Origin: an uncultured Pelagibacteraceae bacterium
Lineage (GTDB): Bacteria; Pseudomonadota; Alphaproteobacteria; Pelagibacterales; Pelagibacteraceae
Length of the DNA: 64,000 bases
Assembly (NCBI GenBank): GCA_902598735.1
Contig: CACKCM010000003.1
Coordinates: 1 to 64,000, forward strand
Direction of reading: 5' to 3'
Shown here: piece after piece, positions 18,566 to 30,194 of the stretch
How the letters are laid out: each line of letters begins with the position of its first letter
Numbering within the stretch: position 1 is the first letter of the stretch
Notes under the pieces: generated by a model
The model's database searches: none
The model's input: the letters and a program-made list of their open reading frames with translations, nothing else
Told to the model about the DNA's origin: nothing
Made by a program: the position numbers and the translations under genes

Positions 18566-18961
18566 TTAAGCTTTTGATTTTGATATTTCGATACCAACAG
18601 ATTTGGTTTTCTTTAAGATATCTAACTTTTCAATCTTAAGATTAATCTTTTTAACTAGTTTATTTTTAAATATCATATTAAAAATATTTTCTGCTAAGTC
18701 TTCAAGCAGCTCATGGTGTTTTAGATGTGTAATTTTCTCAATTTTGCTTACAATTTCCTCATAATTAAGTATAGAACTCAAATCTTTATTATTCGGAGTC
18801 ACATATGGGTTCGTTATAATTTCAATATTAAACTTTACTCTTTGTCTCTTTTTTTTCTCAAAATTGTGTATTCCTATAGAAATATTCAAAATTAAATCTT
18901 TTATAATTACTTTTCTTTTATATTTAAATTTTTCTTTTTTCCTAAATTTAATTATTTTCAT
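18566..18961 (-). CDS. folB: Dihydroneopterin aldolase
   Basis: FolB cleaves 7,8-dihydroneopterin to 6-hydroxymethyl-dihydropterin in folate synthesis. The 131-residue protein has an extended basic N-terminus, then the family core VIIKDLILNISIGIHNFEK, the VKFNIEI strand, SILNYEEIVSKIEKI and LLEDLAENIF, ending with KTKSVGIEISKSKA. Divergence from E. coli FolB is considerable but size and order fit. It overlaps the SDR gene by 4 bp, so the two are probably made together, which supports a pterin role for the SDR. Confidence 0.85.
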   Translation of the reverse strand: MKIIKFRKKEKFKYKRKVIIKDLILNISIGIHNFEKKKRQRVKFNIEIITNPYVTPNNKDLSSILNYEEIVSKIEKITHLKHHELLEDLAENIFNMIFKNKLVKKINLKIEKLDILKKTKSVGIEISKSKA

Positions 18962-19713
18962 TCTTTTGTATTAATAATATCTGGTGTTTGCCAAGCAAGT
19001 CTTTGTCCGCTATCGATATTAATTATTTCTCCAGTTATACTTTTATTTTCAATAAGAAACTTTACTCCATTACATATGTTATCTAAATCTACTATTTTCC
19101 TTAAAGGCGTAGATTTCCATTGTTTTTTGAAATGCGTTTGAGATTGTCTCTTGTTTTTTAAGGTTGGTCCAGGTGAGATACCATTCACTCTTATGTAAGG
19201 CGCCAATTTCATGGCTGATGTCTTTGTAAAAGTGGCCAATGAAGACTTACTTAAAGTGTAAGAGAAAAAAAAAGGAGTTAATTTCTCAACTCTTTGATCA
19301 ATAATATTAATGATACATCCTTCTTTGTTTTTAATTAATTTTTTAAAATTTTGCGTTAAAATTGCTGGTGCTTTTAAGTTGATATTCATATGTTTTGTAA
19401 AGGATTTTTCAGAAAAATTTTCGATATTATCGTTTTCAAAAATAGATGCATTATTAATTAAACAATCTAATCCCTTAAGAGTTTTATAAGCTTTTTTTAT
19501 TAAAGTTTCGGTTTGTTTTAAATTATTTAAATCCGCTTTAAATAAGTATACTTCAGCCCCAAGTTCCTCTAATTCTTTTTTTAATTTTAAAGCACTACTT
19601 TTAGATTTATTAAAGTGGATACCTATTTTTGTTTCAAAGTTGACTAAACTTTTAGCGATTGCAGCTCCTATTCTAGTAGCTCCACCAGTGATAATTATTT
19701 TTTTGGCTTCCAT
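18958..19713 (-). CDS. SDR-family oxidoreductase, pteridine-reductase-like (FolM/PTR1 type)
   Basis: The protein has the classical short-chain dehydrogenase layout: a nucleotide-binding [16 protein letters not shown] at the N-terminus, NNAS at the central strand, and the catalytic YTLSK (Y-x3-K) followed by a G-PG segment. The first motif has the form TG-x3-R-x-G, which marks pteridine reductases (PTR1/FolM) rather than the usual TG-x3-G-x-G. Coupling to folB suggests reduction of dihydromonapterin or dihydrofolate with NADPH. The uvrB stop codon overlaps its start by 19 bp. Confidence 0.85.
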   Translation of the reverse strand: MEAKKIIITGGATRIGAAIAKSLVNFETKIGIHFNKSKSSALKLKKELEELGAEVYLFKADLNNLKQTETLIKKAYKTLKGLDCLINNASIFENDNIENFSEKSFTKHMNINLKAPAILTQNFKKLIKNKEGCIINIIDQRVEKLTPFFFSYTLSKSSLATFTKTSAMKLAPYIRVNGISPGPTLKNKRQSQTHFKKQWKSTPLRKIVDLDNICNGVKFLIENKSITGEIINIDSGQRLAWQTPDIINTKE

Positions 19714-21866
19714 TTTTTTATCGCTTTTCTTGGTTTTGTACCAGGCATACCCATAGTCGATCTTCCTTTTGGATAAACCTTACTTTTTAAATTATATTGA
19801 GAAATCTTAGGATTTAAAGTAATTTCAAGTTCACTTGCCTCTAGTTTTCTCATCTCATCTCTCAATTTTGCCGCTTCTTCAAACTCTAAATTAGATGCAG
19901 CTTCCTTCATTTTTCTGTTTAAAGCTTTAAGATGTTTTTTTAGGTTTCCACCTACGTTTGAGCCTTCACTAATTTTAACGTAGTCTTTTTCATAAACAGA
20001 CTCTAAAATATCACTTATCTCTTTTTTTACTGACTCAGCAGTAATTCCATTTTTCTTATTATATTCTAACTGTTTATTTCTCCTTCTGTCTGTTTCCTTA
20101 ATTGCATTTTCAATGCTCTTCGTGACTTTATCAGCATATAAAATAACTTTACCATCAACATTTCTCGCTGCTCTTCCAATTGTTTGAATTAAAGAAGTTT
20201 CAGATCTTAAAAATCCCTCTTTATCAGCATCTAAAATTGCTACTAAAGCACATTCGGGAATATCTAATCCCTCTCTCAACAAATTAATTCCTACAAGAAT
20301 ATCAAACACTCCCATCCTCAAATCTCTAATGATCTCAATTCTTTCAAGAGTATCAATATCAGAGTGCATATATCTTACTTTAAGACCATTTTCGTGAAGA
20401 TACTCTGTAAGATCTTCAGCCATTTTTTTTGTTAGTGTTGTAGCAAGAACTCTATATCCTTTTTTTACAATTTCTTTTGCCTCGTGCATAAGATCATCAA
20501 CTTGAGTTTTGGCTGGCCTTATTTCAACCGGTGGGTCTATTAAACCTGTTGGCCTAATGATTTGATCAATATACTTATTGCTCGTTTGTTTTAGCTCCCA
20601 TGGTCCTGGGGTAGCAGAGACAAAAACAGTTTGTGTTCTCATTAAATCCCACTCTTCAAATTTCAAAGGTCTATTATCCATACATGAAGGTAGTCTAAAC
20701 CCGTATTCGGCTAACGTGCTTTTTCTTGTACGGTCACCTTTATACATTCCATTTAATTGAGGGACTGTTACGTGACTCTCGTCTACAAATATAATTGCAT
20801 TATCTGGAAAATACTCAAACAGAGTAGGGGGAGGTTCACCAGCTTTTCTTCCTGATAAAAATCTTGAATAATTTTCTATTCCTGCACAAGTTCCAGTAGC
20901 TTCAATCATTTCTAGATCAAACTTAGTGCGCTCTCTCAATCTTTGTTCCTCTAAAAGTTTATTATTTTCTCTATGTTTTTTTAAAGTCTCAGCTAACTCA
21001 GATTTTATTTGTCTGATTGCTTGCTCGATAGTAGGCTTAGGAGTTATATAATGACTATTAGCGTAAATTTTTATTATTGAGTAATCATTTGTCTTATCTC
21101 CAGTGAGAGGGTCAAATTCCTCAATTTTTTCTAATTTATTTAAATTAAAACTTATTCTCCAGGCTCTGTCTTCTAAGTGTGATGGAAAGATCTCTAAATT
21201 TTCTCCTCTTACCCTAAAAGTTCCTCTAAAAAAATTTTGATCATTTCTTTTGTACTGTAAGTTTATAAACGCTCTAATTAAATCGTCTCGCCCGTACTCA
21301 TAATTTTTCTTAAGAGTAATAGTCATTTTCGAGTACGCCTCCACAGAACCTAAACCATAAATACATGATACACTCGCAACAATAATTACATCATCCCTTT
21401 CCAACAAAGATCTTGTTGCTGAGTGTCTCATACGATCAATTTGTTCATTTATTGAGGCCTCTTTTTCAATGTAAGTATCAGATCTAGGAACGTATGCTTC
21501 TGGAGTATAGTAATCGTAATATGATACAAAATATTCTACAGCATTATTAGGAAAAAAATTTTTAAACTCTCCGTACAATTGAGCAGCCAAAGTTTTGTTT
21601 GGTGCTAGAATGAGTGCTGGTCTATTAGCCTTTTCGATAACTTTTGCCATTGTAAACGTTTTACCTGATCCCGTGACCCCTAAAAGCACTTGTTCTTGTT
21701 TGTTATCTTTTAAGTTTTTTAATATTTGCTTAATGGCCTCTGGTTGGTCACCGCTAGGTTGAAAATCACTTTTGATTTTAAAGTTAATACCTCCCTCTAA
21801 CTTCTTAATTTTTTTTGAGTTATTAACTTCTAGATCAGCTAATTTTTCTTGATAAGTATTTTGCAT
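19695..21866 (-). CDS. uvrB: Excinuclease ABC subunit B
   Basis: UvrB verifies DNA damage and recruits UvrC. Visible parts are the helicase motif [15 protein letters not shown], the [12 protein letters not shown] beta-hairpin that clamps DNA, the DESHVT Walker B-like motif, motif [11 protein letters not shown], and a C-terminal UVR domain that contacts UvrC. The length of 723 includes a basic tail ([13 protein letters not shown]). It is divergent from aspC with only 38 bp between the starts. Confidence 0.97.
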   Translation of the reverse strand: MQNTYQEKLADLEVNNSKKIKKLEGGINFKIKSDFQPSGDQPEAIKQILKNLKDNKQEQVLLGVTGSGKTFTMAKVIEKANRPALILAPNKTLAAQLYGEFKNFFPNNAVEYFVSYYDYYTPEAYVPRSDTYIEKEASINEQIDRMRHSATRSLLERDDVIIVASVSCIYGLGSVEAYSKMTITLKKNYEYGRDDLIRAFINLQYKRNDQNFFRGTFRVRGENLEIFPSHLEDRAWRISFNLNKLEKIEEFDPLTGDKTNDYSIIKIYANSHYITPKPTIEQAIRQIKSELAETLKKHRENNKLLEEQRLRERTKFDLEMIEATGTCAGIENYSRFLSGRKAGEPPPTLFEYFPDNAIIFVDESHVTVPQLNGMYKGDRTRKSTLAEYGFRLPSCMDNRPLKFEEWDLMRTQTVFVSATPGPWELKQTSNKYIDQIIRPTGLIDPPVEIRPAKTQVDDLMHEAKEIVKKGYRVLATTLTKKMAEDLTEYLHENGLKVRYMHSDIDTLERIEIIRDLRMGVFDILVGINLLREGLDIPECALVAILDADKEGFLRSETSLIQTIGRAARNVDGKVILYADKVTKSIENAIKETDRRRNKQLEYNKKNGITAESVKKEISDILESVYEKDYVKISEGSNVGGNLKKHLKALNRKMKEAASNLEFEEAAKLRDEMRKLEASELEITLNPKISQYNLKSKVYPKGRSTMGMPGTKPRKAIKKWKPKK

Positions 21867-21904
21867 TTTGTGTTAATAATAAATTAATTATATTATAAAT
21901 TTCA

Positions 21905-23092
21905 ATGAGCATAGTTTCCAATAGTTTAAAACGTATAAAACCGTCACCTACAATAGCAGTTACCTCAAAAGCCAGGGAAATGAGAGCTGCTGGAAAGGAT
22001 GTTATCGGTTTAGGGGCTGGAGAGCCTGATTTTGATACTCCGGACAATATTAAAGAAGCAGCAATAGAAGCGATCAGAAAAGGGGATACAAAATATACAG
22101 CAGTGGATGGAACTCCAGCTTTGAAAAAAGCTATCCAAGCAAAATTTTCTAGAGAAAATCATTTATCATATGAGCTTGATCAAATTTCAGTTGGAACTGG
22201 TGGAAAGCAGGTTTTATATAATGCTTTTATGGCAACCATAAACAAAGGTGACGAGGTAATTATTCCAGCTCCTTATTGGGTTTCTTACCCCGACATTGTT
22301 TTGTTAGCTGGGGGAAAACCCAAAATTATAAAGTGCGATGAAAAAAATAATTTTAAATTAACACCAGAAAAATTAAAAAAAGCAGTTTCAAAGAAAACAA
22401 AGTGGATAATTATAAACTCGCCATCTAATCCAACAGGATGTGGTTATACAAAAGATGAGATAATAGCTTTATCGAAGATTTTAATTAAAAATAAAAATTT
22501 ATATATTTTGAGTGATGATATTTACGAACATATTACTTATGACAGTTTTAAATTTTTTACAATTGCACAAATTGAAAAATTAAAAAACAGAACTTTAACC
22601 ATGAATGGAGTTAGTAAATCTTACTCAATGACTGGCTGGAGAATAGGTTATGCCGCAGGTCCAAAAGAAATAATTAAAGCAATGGCTAAAATTCAATCCC
22701 AATCAACTAGTAATCCTACATCTATAAGTCAAGCAGCTGCAGTCGAGGCTTTAAACGGGACTCAAGACTTTATTTCAGAAAGATCAAATTCTTTTAGAGA
22801 AAGAAGAAATTTTGTTGTTGATAGTTTAAATAATATAAAAGGTATAAGCTGTTTAAGTCCTGAAGGAGCTTTTTATGTTTTTCCAAACTGTAAAAAATTA
22901 CTAAACAAGAAAACAAAACTTAAAACTGATAAAGATTTTGTAGAAAAACTTTTAGAAAAAGCTGAGGTAGCTGTGGTTCAAGGTTCTGCCTTTGGTTTAG
23001 ACGGTTACTTTAGGATATCTTACGCTACTTCAATGGAAAATTTGAAAAAAGCAATGAAAAGAATTAAAAGTTTTTGTGATAGCCTTAATTAG
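21905..23092 (+). CDS. aspC: Aspartate aminotransferase, class I subgroup 1b
   Basis: A PLP fold-type I transaminase, most likely aspartate/prephenate aminotransferase. Diagnostic residues are the substrate-side GLGAGEPDFDTP, the YTAVDGTPALKKAI block, the NSPSNPTG asparagine loop, LSDDIYEHI with the PLP-binding Asp, PLP lysine K238 in NGVSKSYSMTGWRIGY, and RISYATS with the carboxylate-binding Arg. Length 395 is normal. Subgroup 1b enzymes often also transaminate prephenate, so amino acid range is uncertain. It overlaps the convergent trxB stop by 8 bp. Confidence 0.92.
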   Translation: MSIVSNSLKRIKPSPTIAVTSKAREMRAAGKDVIGLGAGEPDFDTPDNIKEAAIEAIRKGDTKYTAVDGTPALKKAIQAKFSRENHLSYELDQISVGTGGKQVLYNAFMATINKGDEVIIPAPYWVSYPDIVLLAGGKPKIIKCDEKNNFKLTPEKLKKAVSKKTKWIIINSPSNPTGCGYTKDEIIALSKILIKNKNLYILSDDIYEHITYDSFKFFTIAQIEKLKNRTLTMNGVSKSYSMTGWRIGYAAGPKEIIKAMAKIQSQSTSNPTSISQAAAVEALNGTQDFISERSNSFRERRNFVVDSLNNIKGISCLSPEGAFYVFPNCKKLLNKKTKLKTDKDFVEKLLEKAEVAVVQGSAFGLDGYFRISYATSMENLKKAMKRIKSFCDSLN

Positions 23093-24035
23093 ACTCAGAC
23101 AGATATTTTTCAGCTTCAAGTGCTGACATACAACCCATTCCAGCAGCGGTGACAGCTTGTCTGAAAATTTTATCCTTTACATCTCCTGCAGCAAAAACTC
23201 CTGGGATATTCGTTTGAGTAGAGTCAGGTTTTGTAATTAAATAACCTGCTTTATCCATTTTAAGTTGATCTTTAAATAAAGATGTAGCTGGATCGTGACC
23301 TATGGCAATAAATAAACCATCAACTTTAAGATCTTTAACTTTATTATCTTTTACATTTTTAATTTTTAATCCTTTTACAGTTTTTGGCTCTTTAGTGCCA
23401 ATAACATCCTCAACTACTGTATTCCAAATAATTTCTATTTTCTCATTAGATTTTAATTTTGCTTGAAGCATTTTTTCTGCCCTAAGTTCGTTTCTTCTAT
23501 GTATTAAATAAACCTTTGAAGCAAATTTAGTTAAAAACATTGCTTCTTCAACGGCAGCATTTCCTCCACCAACTACAGCTACTTCTTTCTCTTTAAAGAA
23601 AAATCCGTCGCAGGTGGCACATGCCGAAACTCCAAATCCTCTAAACTCTTGTTCAGATTTTAAATTCAACCATCTTGCTTGCGCTCCTGTTGAAATTATA
23701 AAACTATCTGCAGTGTAAACCTGACCACTATCACCTGTTGCTGTAAAAGGTTTTTTTGTTAAGTCAACTTTACTTATATGATCTTGTATCATCTCTGTGC
23801 CTACAGCCTCTGCTTGGCCTTTCATTTCGTCCATTAACCATGGCCCCTGAATCACTTTTGAGTATCCAGGATAATTTTCAACATCTGTAGTGGTAGTTAA
23901 CTGTCCTCCGGGTTGAGAACCATGAACAAGTATAGGTTTAAGCATAGCTCTGGCCGCATAAATAGCTGCTGTATAGCCAGCAGGACCTGATCCAAGAATT
24001 AACACTTTTGTATGTTTTGTTGATTTATTATTCAT
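23085..24035 (-). CDS. trxB: Thioredoxin-disulfide reductase
   Basis: TrxB reduces thioredoxin with NADPH through FAD and a redox disulfide. The FAD-binding GSGPAGYTAAIYAARA, the active-site CATC (C139 and C142), the NADP-binding VVGGGNAAVEEAMFL and the C-terminal GVFAAGDVKDK are all present. I start at the ATG at 24035 (MNNKSTKHTKVLILG). The longest frame starts 14 codons earlier, with a hydrophobic stretch that is not part of the family and would overlap the divergent neighbour. Only 23 bp separate the two divergent ATGs. Confidence 0.95.
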   Translation of the reverse strand: MNNKSTKHTKVLILGSGPAGYTAAIYAARAMLKPILVHGSQPGGQLTTTTDVENYPGYSKVIQGPWLMDEMKGQAEAVGTEMIQDHISKVDLTKKPFTATGDSGQVYTADSFIISTGAQARWLNLKSEQEFRGFGVSACATCDGFFFKEKEVAVVGGGNAAVEEAMFLTKFASKVYLIHRRNELRAEKMLQAKLKSNEKIEIIWNTVVEDVIGTKEPKTVKGLKIKNVKDNKVKDLKVDGLFIAIGHDPATSLFKDQLKMDKAGYLITKPDSTQTNIPGVFAAGDVKDKIFRQAVTAAGMGCMSALEAEKYLSESN

Positions 24036-24058
24036 TATGTAAAGGTATATAGTAACTA

Positions 24059-25012
24059 ATGTTAGAATTAAAAGCACTTCTTTTAACGCAAGGTATGCAC
24101 GGTATGGTCAGTCAAGTAGAGGGATTAGCTAAAGCTTTGGGCCTAAGTTATAAACACCAAAAAATCGAACTTAAATCTTTTTGGAATTTAATTCCTCCTA
24201 AAATAAGCCCGATATCTGAAAATTTGGTAAAAAATAAATTCGTGTGTGATTGTAAAATTATTATATCTTGTGGGAGAAAAAGCGTAATACCATCAATAGC
24301 TTTAAAAAAAAGACTAGGTAATCAAATTTTCAATATTCACATACAAGATCCCAAAGTTTCTTTTGAACACTTTGACCTTATAGTAAGTCCTGAGCATGAT
24401 CGTTTAAAAGGTGAAAATATAATTAATACAACGGGTGCTATTCACTACCTAACAAAAAAAGAGATTAATGATAATTCAAAGTATCTTGGAATTGTAAAAG
24501 ACAAAAGAAAAGAATTGGTAGCATTTATTATTGGAGGACCAAACAAATATTATAATTACTCAGAAAAACAAATTCATGAACTTTTTAACAAAGTTAAGAC
24601 ATTATTTACTCCAGATAAATTTAAAATTATTGTAATACCTTCTTACAGAACTCCTGAAAATATTTTAAAAATAGCATTTAACACCTTTAGTATTAATCAT
24701 CATGTTGTAAAAAATATTGACAAAAAAGCTTATCTTTCTGCACTAGCAATATCAAATTATATAGTTGTAACGTGCGACTCCACGTCAATGATTTCAGAGG
24801 CTGCTATGACTGGAAAACCTGTTTATATTGCCATGATGAAGTCTTTTAAGCCAACAGGAAGATTTAAAAAATTTTATTCACAATTGAAAGATTTAGGTAT
24901 AACAAGAGAATTAGAAGACAAAGTTGAAAGTTGGAGTTACAATAGTTTAAATGAGGTAAACAGAATTGCTCCAATTGTAAAAACAAAAATGAAAAAACAT
25001 GGAATTATTTAA
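24059..25012 (+). CDS. ELM1-family protein (mitochondrial fission ELM1-like, COG3660)
   Basis: The 317-residue protein belongs to the family of plant ELM1, needed for mitochondrial fission, with bacterial members of unknown function. The N-terminal LLLTQGMHGMVSQVEGLAKALG, the CGRKSVIPSIALKKR block, HIQDPKV, FIIGGPNKYY, and the late CDSTSMISEAAMTGKPVYI block are characteristic. The last block resembles the nucleotide-sugar site of GT-B glycosyltransferases, so a transferase role is possible. It overlaps the 2OG oxygenase gene by 14 bp, which suggests a shared task. Confidence 0.8.
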   Translation: MLELKALLLTQGMHGMVSQVEGLAKALGLSYKHQKIELKSFWNLIPPKISPISENLVKNKFVCDCKIIISCGRKSVIPSIALKKRLGNQIFNIHIQDPKVSFEHFDLIVSPEHDRLKGENIINTTGAIHYLTKKEINDNSKYLGIVKDKRKELVAFIIGGPNKYYNYSEKQIHELFNKVKTLFTPDKFKIIVIPSYRTPENILKIAFNTFSINHHVVKNIDKKAYLSALAISNYIVVTCDSTSMISEAAMTGKPVYIAMMKSFKPTGRFKKFYSQLKDLGITRELEDKVESWSYNSLNEVNRIAPIVKTKMKKHGII

Positions 25013-25664
25013 ATCATTAGAAAAAAGAACTAAACTATTTAGCTATCCTTTTAAACATTATGAAATCAACCAGCCGCTGACTCAAAATGCTATTGATGAG
25101 ATCTGTATTGCAGAGATAGCTGATCCTAGAAAACAAAATTTAAATTATGATGGAACAAGAGCTCTTGATGGAGGAGAAGGAGCTTTTCGAGCTGGAATTA
25201 AAGATGGCGGAAAAGCTAAAAAACTAAGATGTTATATTACTAAAGAAAACTCTAATCAGTTTCCAAACTTAACAAAATTTATTGAAGAATTAAGATCACC
25301 TGAAGTTTATAAAAGAATTGGATCATTAATTGGTAAAGATTTGAGTAATTCTTATGTGAGACTAGAAGTAATTTGTGATAGAGAAGGTTTTTGGTTAAAG
25401 CCTCACTGCGATATTGAGGAAAAATTAATGTCATCAATAGTTTTTGTAAATTTACATAATGAGTCAGAAAATTTGGGTACTGATTTTTATGATGCAAAAT
25501 TAAACAAAGTTAAAACAGTTCCTTATAAACATAATTATGGATACTTCTTCACTAGTGGACCAAACACTTGGCATGGAATGGAAAAAAAAGAAATTAAAAA
25601 AGAGAGAAGATGTATCCAAATAAACTATGTAACTTTCGAGACGGATTGGAAAGTTAAAAGTTAA
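24999..25664 (+). CDS. 2-oxoglutarate/Fe(II)-dependent oxygenase-like protein
   Basis: The double-stranded beta-helix iron site is visible as H136-x-D138 ([10 protein letters not shown]) and H192 (NTWHGMEK), with R204 a candidate for binding the 2-oxoglutarate carboxylate. The 221-residue size suits a stand-alone prolyl-hydroxylase-like or small-molecule hydroxylase. No signal peptide is present. It is translated in overlap with the upstream ELM1-family gene; its 3' end meets carB convergently with a 4-bp overlap. The substrate cannot be inferred. Confidence 0.75.
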   Translation: MELFKSLEKRTKLFSYPFKHYEINQPLTQNAIDEICIAEIADPRKQNLNYDGTRALDGGEGAFRAGIKDGGKAKKLRCYITKENSNQFPNLTKFIEELRSPEVYKRIGSLIGKDLSNSYVRLEVICDREGFWLKPHCDIEEKLMSSIVFVNLHNESENLGTDFYDAKLNKVKTVPYKHNYGYFFTSGPNTWHGMEKKEIKKERRCIQINYVTFETDWKVKS

Positions 25665-28600
25665 AGATCTTGTAAAGAAGTAACGCTGATATCTTTCAAT
25701 TTAAGAGATTTAATACCTTCCAAACAAACCTTGGCTGTTGACATATTCGTGCAATATGGAACTTTGTTAGCTAAAGTTGCCCTTCTTAAAGCTACCGCAT
25801 CACTCAACTGAGCCTCACTATTTCCACCACCTGTATTAATAACTAATGCAATTTTTTTAGTATTTAAAATGTCAACAATATGAGGAGATCCCTGATTTAC
25901 TTTATTAATTTTTTTGCACTTAACTCCATGTTTGCTAATATAATCAGCAGTACCTCCGGTCCCACAAAGTTTAAAATTTAACTTAACTAATTGTTTTGCT
26001 AGTTGAACGCCTTCTTCTTTGTGGCTATTCTTCAGAGAGATAAAAGCTAAGCCCCCTTTAGGAAGAGAGTTTGAGGCTGCAATTTGACTCTTAGCAAAAG
26101 CCATCCCGAAATTTTTATCAAAACCCATAACTTCACCAGTAGACTTCATTTCTGGACCAAGTAAAAGATCACTATTTGGGAATTTATTGAATGGAAAAAC
26201 TGCCTCTTTTACTGCAAACATTTTTTTTGTTTTACTTTTTAAATTGAAATTTGATAATTTTTCTCCCGCCATCACTCTTGAGGCTATCTTAGCAAGAGGT
26301 AAATTTTTTGCTTTGGAAACAAATGGAACCGTTCTACTAGCCCTCGGATTAACTTCTATTACATAAATCTTATCTTTTTTAATTGCAAACTGAACATTCA
26401 TAAAACCTTTAACTTTAAGTGCTAAAGCTAATTTTTTTGTTTGAATTTCAATTTCTTTAATTAAAAAAGGTTTTATTGACACCGGAGGCAGACTACATGC
26501 TGAGTCACCAGAGTGTATTCCAGCTTCTTCAATGTGCTGCATAATACCAGCCGCAAACACATTTTTACCATCTGATATTGCGTCGACATCAACTTCCATT
26601 GCATTATCAATAAACTTATCAATTAAGATTGGATTTTTTTCGGCAACTTTAAATGCTTCTTTTACAAAGTTTTTAAGTTGGCTTTTTTCATGAACAATCT
26701 CCATTGCTCTTCCACCTAATACATAAGAAGGTCTTACCATTAAAGGCAAACCAATTTTATCTGCAATTTTTATTGCTTGAGGAAAAGTTCTAGCGATACC
26801 ACTTTCAGCTTGATTTAAATTAAGTTTATTTAAAAGATCTCTAAATCTATCCCTGTCTTCAGCAAGATCAATTGATGAATATTGAGTTCCTAAAATTGGA
26901 AGCTTGTTTTCGTGTAAAAATTTTGCAAGTTTAATTGGAGTTTGTCCTCCAAATTGAGCAATAACACCTTTTACATTACCTTTTGATTTTTCTCTTTTTA
27001 TTATATTGAAAACATACTCATCTATTAAAGGTTCAAAATATAATCTATCACTGGTGTCGTAATCCGTTGAAACGGTTTCTGGGTTACAATTCACCATTAT
27101 AGTTTCATATTTAGCTTCCTTAAGAGCAAAACTAGCTTGGCAACAACAATAATCAAACTCTATTCCCTGACCAATTCTATTAGGCCCCCCACCCAGAATT
27201 ATAATTTTATCTCTGTTAGAGGGATCAGCCTCACATTCTAAATTAGAGGAGAAATTTCTTTGATAAGTAGAATACATATATGGAGTGAAAGATTTAAATT
27301 CAGCAGCACAAGTATCGACTTTTTTATAAACTGGTAAAACTTTTAAAGCAGTCCTCTTCTTTCTTATTGCCGACTCTGAAGTATTTGTAAGTTCGGATAA
27401 TTTTTTGTCAGAAAACCCTATCGACTTTATATAATTAAATTCATTGAAATTTTTAGGAAGACCTTTTTTCTTTATTTCTATTTCATTTTCTATGATTTCT
27501 TTTATTTGGTTTAAAAACCAAGGGTCAATTTTTGAAAGTTTATGAATATCCTTTAAATTTATTTTTTTTCTTATAGCCTCTCCAACAAGTAAAATCTTAT
27601 TTGGAATATTTTCTTTAAGTTTTTTTCTAATTTGTTTCGTATTTAAATTAAATATTTGGTCTAATCCTGAAAAACCTGTTTCTAGAGATACCAAAGCTTT
27701 TTGGAGAGACTCTTTAAAATTTCTACCAATAGCCATTGCCTCTCCCACCGATTTCATTGATGTACCTAAAACTGCAGCAGAAGAGGAGAATTTTTCAAAA
27801 GTAAATCTTGGGATTTTAGTAACCACATAGTCTATTGTGGGCTCAAAAGATGCTGGTGTAACTTTCGTAATTTCATTTTTTAATTCGTCTAATGTGTAAC
27901 CAACAGCTAACTTTGCTGCAACTTTTGCTATTGGAAACCCTGTGGCTTTGGAAGCAAGCGCTGATGATCTTGAAACCCTAGGGTTCATCTCAATAATTAC
28001 CATTCTTCCATTTTTTGGATTTATGGCAAATTGAACATTTGATCCCCCAGTTTCTACACCAATTTTTCTTAAGCATGCTATAGAAGCATTCCTCATAACT
28101 TGATACTCTTTGTCGGTCAAAGTAAGTGCTGGAGCGATAGTAACTGAGTCCCCAGTATGAATTCCCATGGGATCTAAATTTTCTATTGAGCAAATAATAA
28201 TGCAATTGTCATTTTTATCTCTGACAACTTCCATCTCAAATTCTTTCCAACCCTCTAAACACTCCTCAACTAAGACTTGATTAACAGGTGACTCGTGAAG
28301 CCCATTTTTTATTATCTTATAAAAATCTTTTCTACTCTTTGCTATACCACCTCCTAAACCACCTAGAGTAAAAGCCGGTCTTATAATTGCCGGCAATCCG
28401 ATTTGTTTAAGCACCTTTGAAGATTGTTTAAAATTATTTACTATTTTTGATTTGGGGAGATCTAAACCAATCTCTATCATATTTTTTCTAAACTTTTTTC
28501 TATCTTCAGCATTGGATATAGCTTTAGAGTTAGCGCCTATGAGTTCAATTTTGTATTTTTTTAAAATTCCTTTTTTTTCTGCTTCCATTGCTAAATTTAA

Positions 28601-28885
28601 TGCGGTTTGACCACCCATAGTTGGCAAAATCGCATCAGGTTTTTCTTTGATAAGAATTTTTTCAAGAACTTCTATTGTTATAGGTTCAATATAAGTTTTA
28701 TCAGCAACATTTGGATCCGTCATAATCGTTGCTGGATTTGAATTAATTAATATTACTTTGAAACCTTCATCTTTTAAAGCTTTACAGGCTTGAGTTCCTG
28801 AATAATCAAACTCGCAAGCTTGACCAATAATGATTGGCCCCGCACCTACAACTAAAATTTTTTTAATATCTTTTCTTTTTGGCAT
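25661..28885 (-). CDS. carB: Carbamoyl-phosphate synthase large subunit
   Basis: CarB makes carbamoyl phosphate from bicarbonate, ammonia delivered by CarA, and two ATP. The 1074-residue protein shows two duplicated ATP-grasp halves: the first begins [25 protein letters not shown], the second [21 protein letters not shown]. The allosteric MGS-like domain occupies roughly the last 130 residues ([17 protein letters not shown]). It overlaps the carA stop by 23 bp. No frameshift or missing block was seen. Confidence 0.97.
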   Translation of the reverse strand: MPKRKDIKKILVVGAGPIIIGQACEFDYSGTQACKALKDEGFKVILINSNPATIMTDPNVADKTYIEPITIEVLEKILIKEKPDAILPTMGGQTALNLAMEAEKKGILKKYKIELIGANSKAISNAEDRKKFRKNMIEIGLDLPKSKIVNNFKQSSKVLKQIGLPAIIRPAFTLGGLGGGIAKSRKDFYKIIKNGLHESPVNQVLVEECLEGWKEFEMEVVRDKNDNCIIICSIENLDPMGIHTGDSVTIAPALTLTDKEYQVMRNASIACLRKIGVETGGSNVQFAINPKNGRMVIIEMNPRVSRSSALASKATGFPIAKVAAKLAVGYTLDELKNEITKVTPASFEPTIDYVVTKIPRFTFEKFSSSAAVLGTSMKSVGEAMAIGRNFKESLQKALVSLETGFSGLDQIFNLNTKQIRKKLKENIPNKILLVGEAIRKKINLKDIHKLSKIDPWFLNQIKEIIENEIEIKKKGLPKNFNEFNYIKSIGFSDKKLSELTNTSESAIRKKRTALKVLPVYKKVDTCAAEFKSFTPYMYSTYQRNFSSNLECEADPSNRDKIIILGGGPNRIGQGIEFDYCCCQASFALKEAKYETIMVNCNPETVSTDYDTSDRLYFEPLIDEYVFNIIKREKSKGNVKGVIAQFGGQTPIKLAKFLHENKLPILGTQYSSIDLAEDRDRFRDLLNKLNLNQAESGIARTFPQAIKIADKIGLPLMVRPSYVLGGRAMEIVHEKSQLKNFVKEAFKVAEKNPILIDKFIDNAMEVDVDAISDGKNVFAAGIMQHIEEAGIHSGDSACSLPPVSIKPFLIKEIEIQTKKLALALKVKGFMNVQFAIKKDKIYVIEVNPRASRTVPFVSKAKNLPLAKIASRVMAGEKLSNFNLKSKTKKMFAVKEAVFPFNKFPNSDLLLGPEMKSTGEVMGFDKNFGMAFAKSQIAASNSLPKGGLAFISLKNSHKEEGVQLAKQLVKLNFKLCGTGGTADYISKHGVKCKKINKVNQGSPHIVDILNTKKIALVINTGGGNSEAQLSDAVALRRATLANKVPYCTNMSTAKVCLEGIKSLKLKDISVTSLQDL

Positions 28886-30071
28886 TTTTTTTCATACTCT
28901 TCACAAATTTATCAAATAAATAAACACTATCTTGAGGACCAGGGTTGGACTCCGGATGATATTGAACTGAAAAAACGGGTTTATTTTTTAGCTCGATACC
29001 CTCAATGCTGTTGTCAAATAAAGACTGATGAGTAACTCTTATATTTTTAGGAATATCTTTTTTTACTACTTCAAATCCGTGATTCTGACTTGTGATTTCA
29101 ACATTACCTTCAATCAAATTTTTAACAGGATGGTTAGCTCCTCTATGTCCTAATTTCATTTTTTCTGTCTTAGCACCGAGTGCTAAAGCTAAGATTTGAT
29201 GGCCTAAACAGATTCCAAATAATGGTAACTTTTTTTCGATTAATTTTTGAACTGTTGGTATTGCATATTTCCCTGTCGCGGCGGGATCTCCGGGTCCATT
29301 TGATAAGAATATTCCATTAGGCTTGAGTTTTAGAATATCTTTTGCATCTGTTTTGCATGGCACGATTGTAACTTTACAATTAAAATCAGAAAAATATCTT
29401 AAAATATTTTTCTTTATTCCGTAGTCTATTGCAACCACATGTAATGTTTTTTTTTTATTTTTTAAATATCCATTCCCCTTTTTCCATGTTTTATAATCTT
29501 GCCACAAATAATTTTTTTTAGTAGTTACCATTTTTGCCAAATCTAGGTTTTTTAGGCCACTCCATTTATTAGTTATTTTGATAAGTTTTTTAATATTTAA
29601 TTTATTTTTGTTGAAAAAAGATATCGTGCCCTTAGGAGCACCTTTATCTCTAATTAAATTTGTTAAATTTCTAGTATCAATTCCAGTTATTCCAACAATC
29701 TTATTTTTTTTTAACCATTGATCTAAATGTTTTAAAGATCTGTAATTTGATGGACTTGTAATTTCTGTATTTATTATTACTCCTTTAGTCCAAATCTTGT
29801 CTGACTCGTGATCATCTTTATTAGTTCCAACATTTCCAACGTGCGGAAAAGTAAAATTTATAATCTGATCAGCATAGGAAGGGTCGGATATAATTTCTTG
29901 GTAACCAGTAATAGAAGTATTAAAACATACCTCACCAGTTGCAGTGCCTTTGTAACCTAAACCTACGCCTTTAAAAAACTTGCCGTTTTGAAGAACTAGA
30001 ATAGCTGTGGAATCGATCTTTTTGAGATTTTTTATAGAGTTTATATTTTGACCAATCTTCTTCAAATACAA
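28863..30071 (-). CDS. carA: Carbamoyl-phosphate synthase small (glutaminase) subunit; start uncertain
   Basis: CarA hydrolyses glutamine and channels ammonia to CarB. The N-terminal domain ([41 protein letters not shown]) and the class I glutaminase ([15 protein letters not shown] with the nucleophile Cys, and [11 protein letters not shown] with the His-x-Glu) are clear. The longest frame starts at an ATG at 30212, but its first 45 or so residues are hydrophobic, unlike CarA, and would overlap the divergent yqeY start. No ATG lies between there and the conserved core. In-frame TTG codons at 30071 and 30065 would give 400-402 residues, near the normal length, so I place the start at 30071 as the best guess. 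Confidence 0.9.
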   Translation of the reverse strand: MYLKKIGQNINSIKNLKKIDSTAILVLQNGKFFKGVGLGYKGTATGEVCFNTSITGYQEIISDPSYADQIINFTFPHVGNVGTNKDDHESDKIWTKGVIINTEITSPSNYRSLKHLDQWLKKNKIVGITGIDTRNLTNLIRDKGAPKGTISFFNKNKLNIKKLIKITNKWSGLKNLDLAKMVTTKKNYLWQDYKTWKKGNGYLKNKKKTLHVVAIDYGIKKNILRYFSDFNCKVTIVPCKTDAKDILKLKPNGIFLSNGPGDPAATGKYAIPTVQKLIEKKLPLFGICLGHQILALALGAKTEKMKLGHRGANHPVKNLIEGNVEITSQNHGFEVVKKDIPKNIRVTHQSLFDNSIEGIELKNKPVFSVQYHPESNPGPQDSVYLFDKFVKSMKKNAKKKRY

Positions 30072-30194
30072 CTCATGAGTTAAAGTAAAAAACTTATAAA
30101 CATGATTTTGCGCAACATATGAAATAGAAACAAAATCGTCAAGAAAGTTCTTTTTATTTTGTATTAGAATTGTGATTAAAATAAAAATCAAAAT

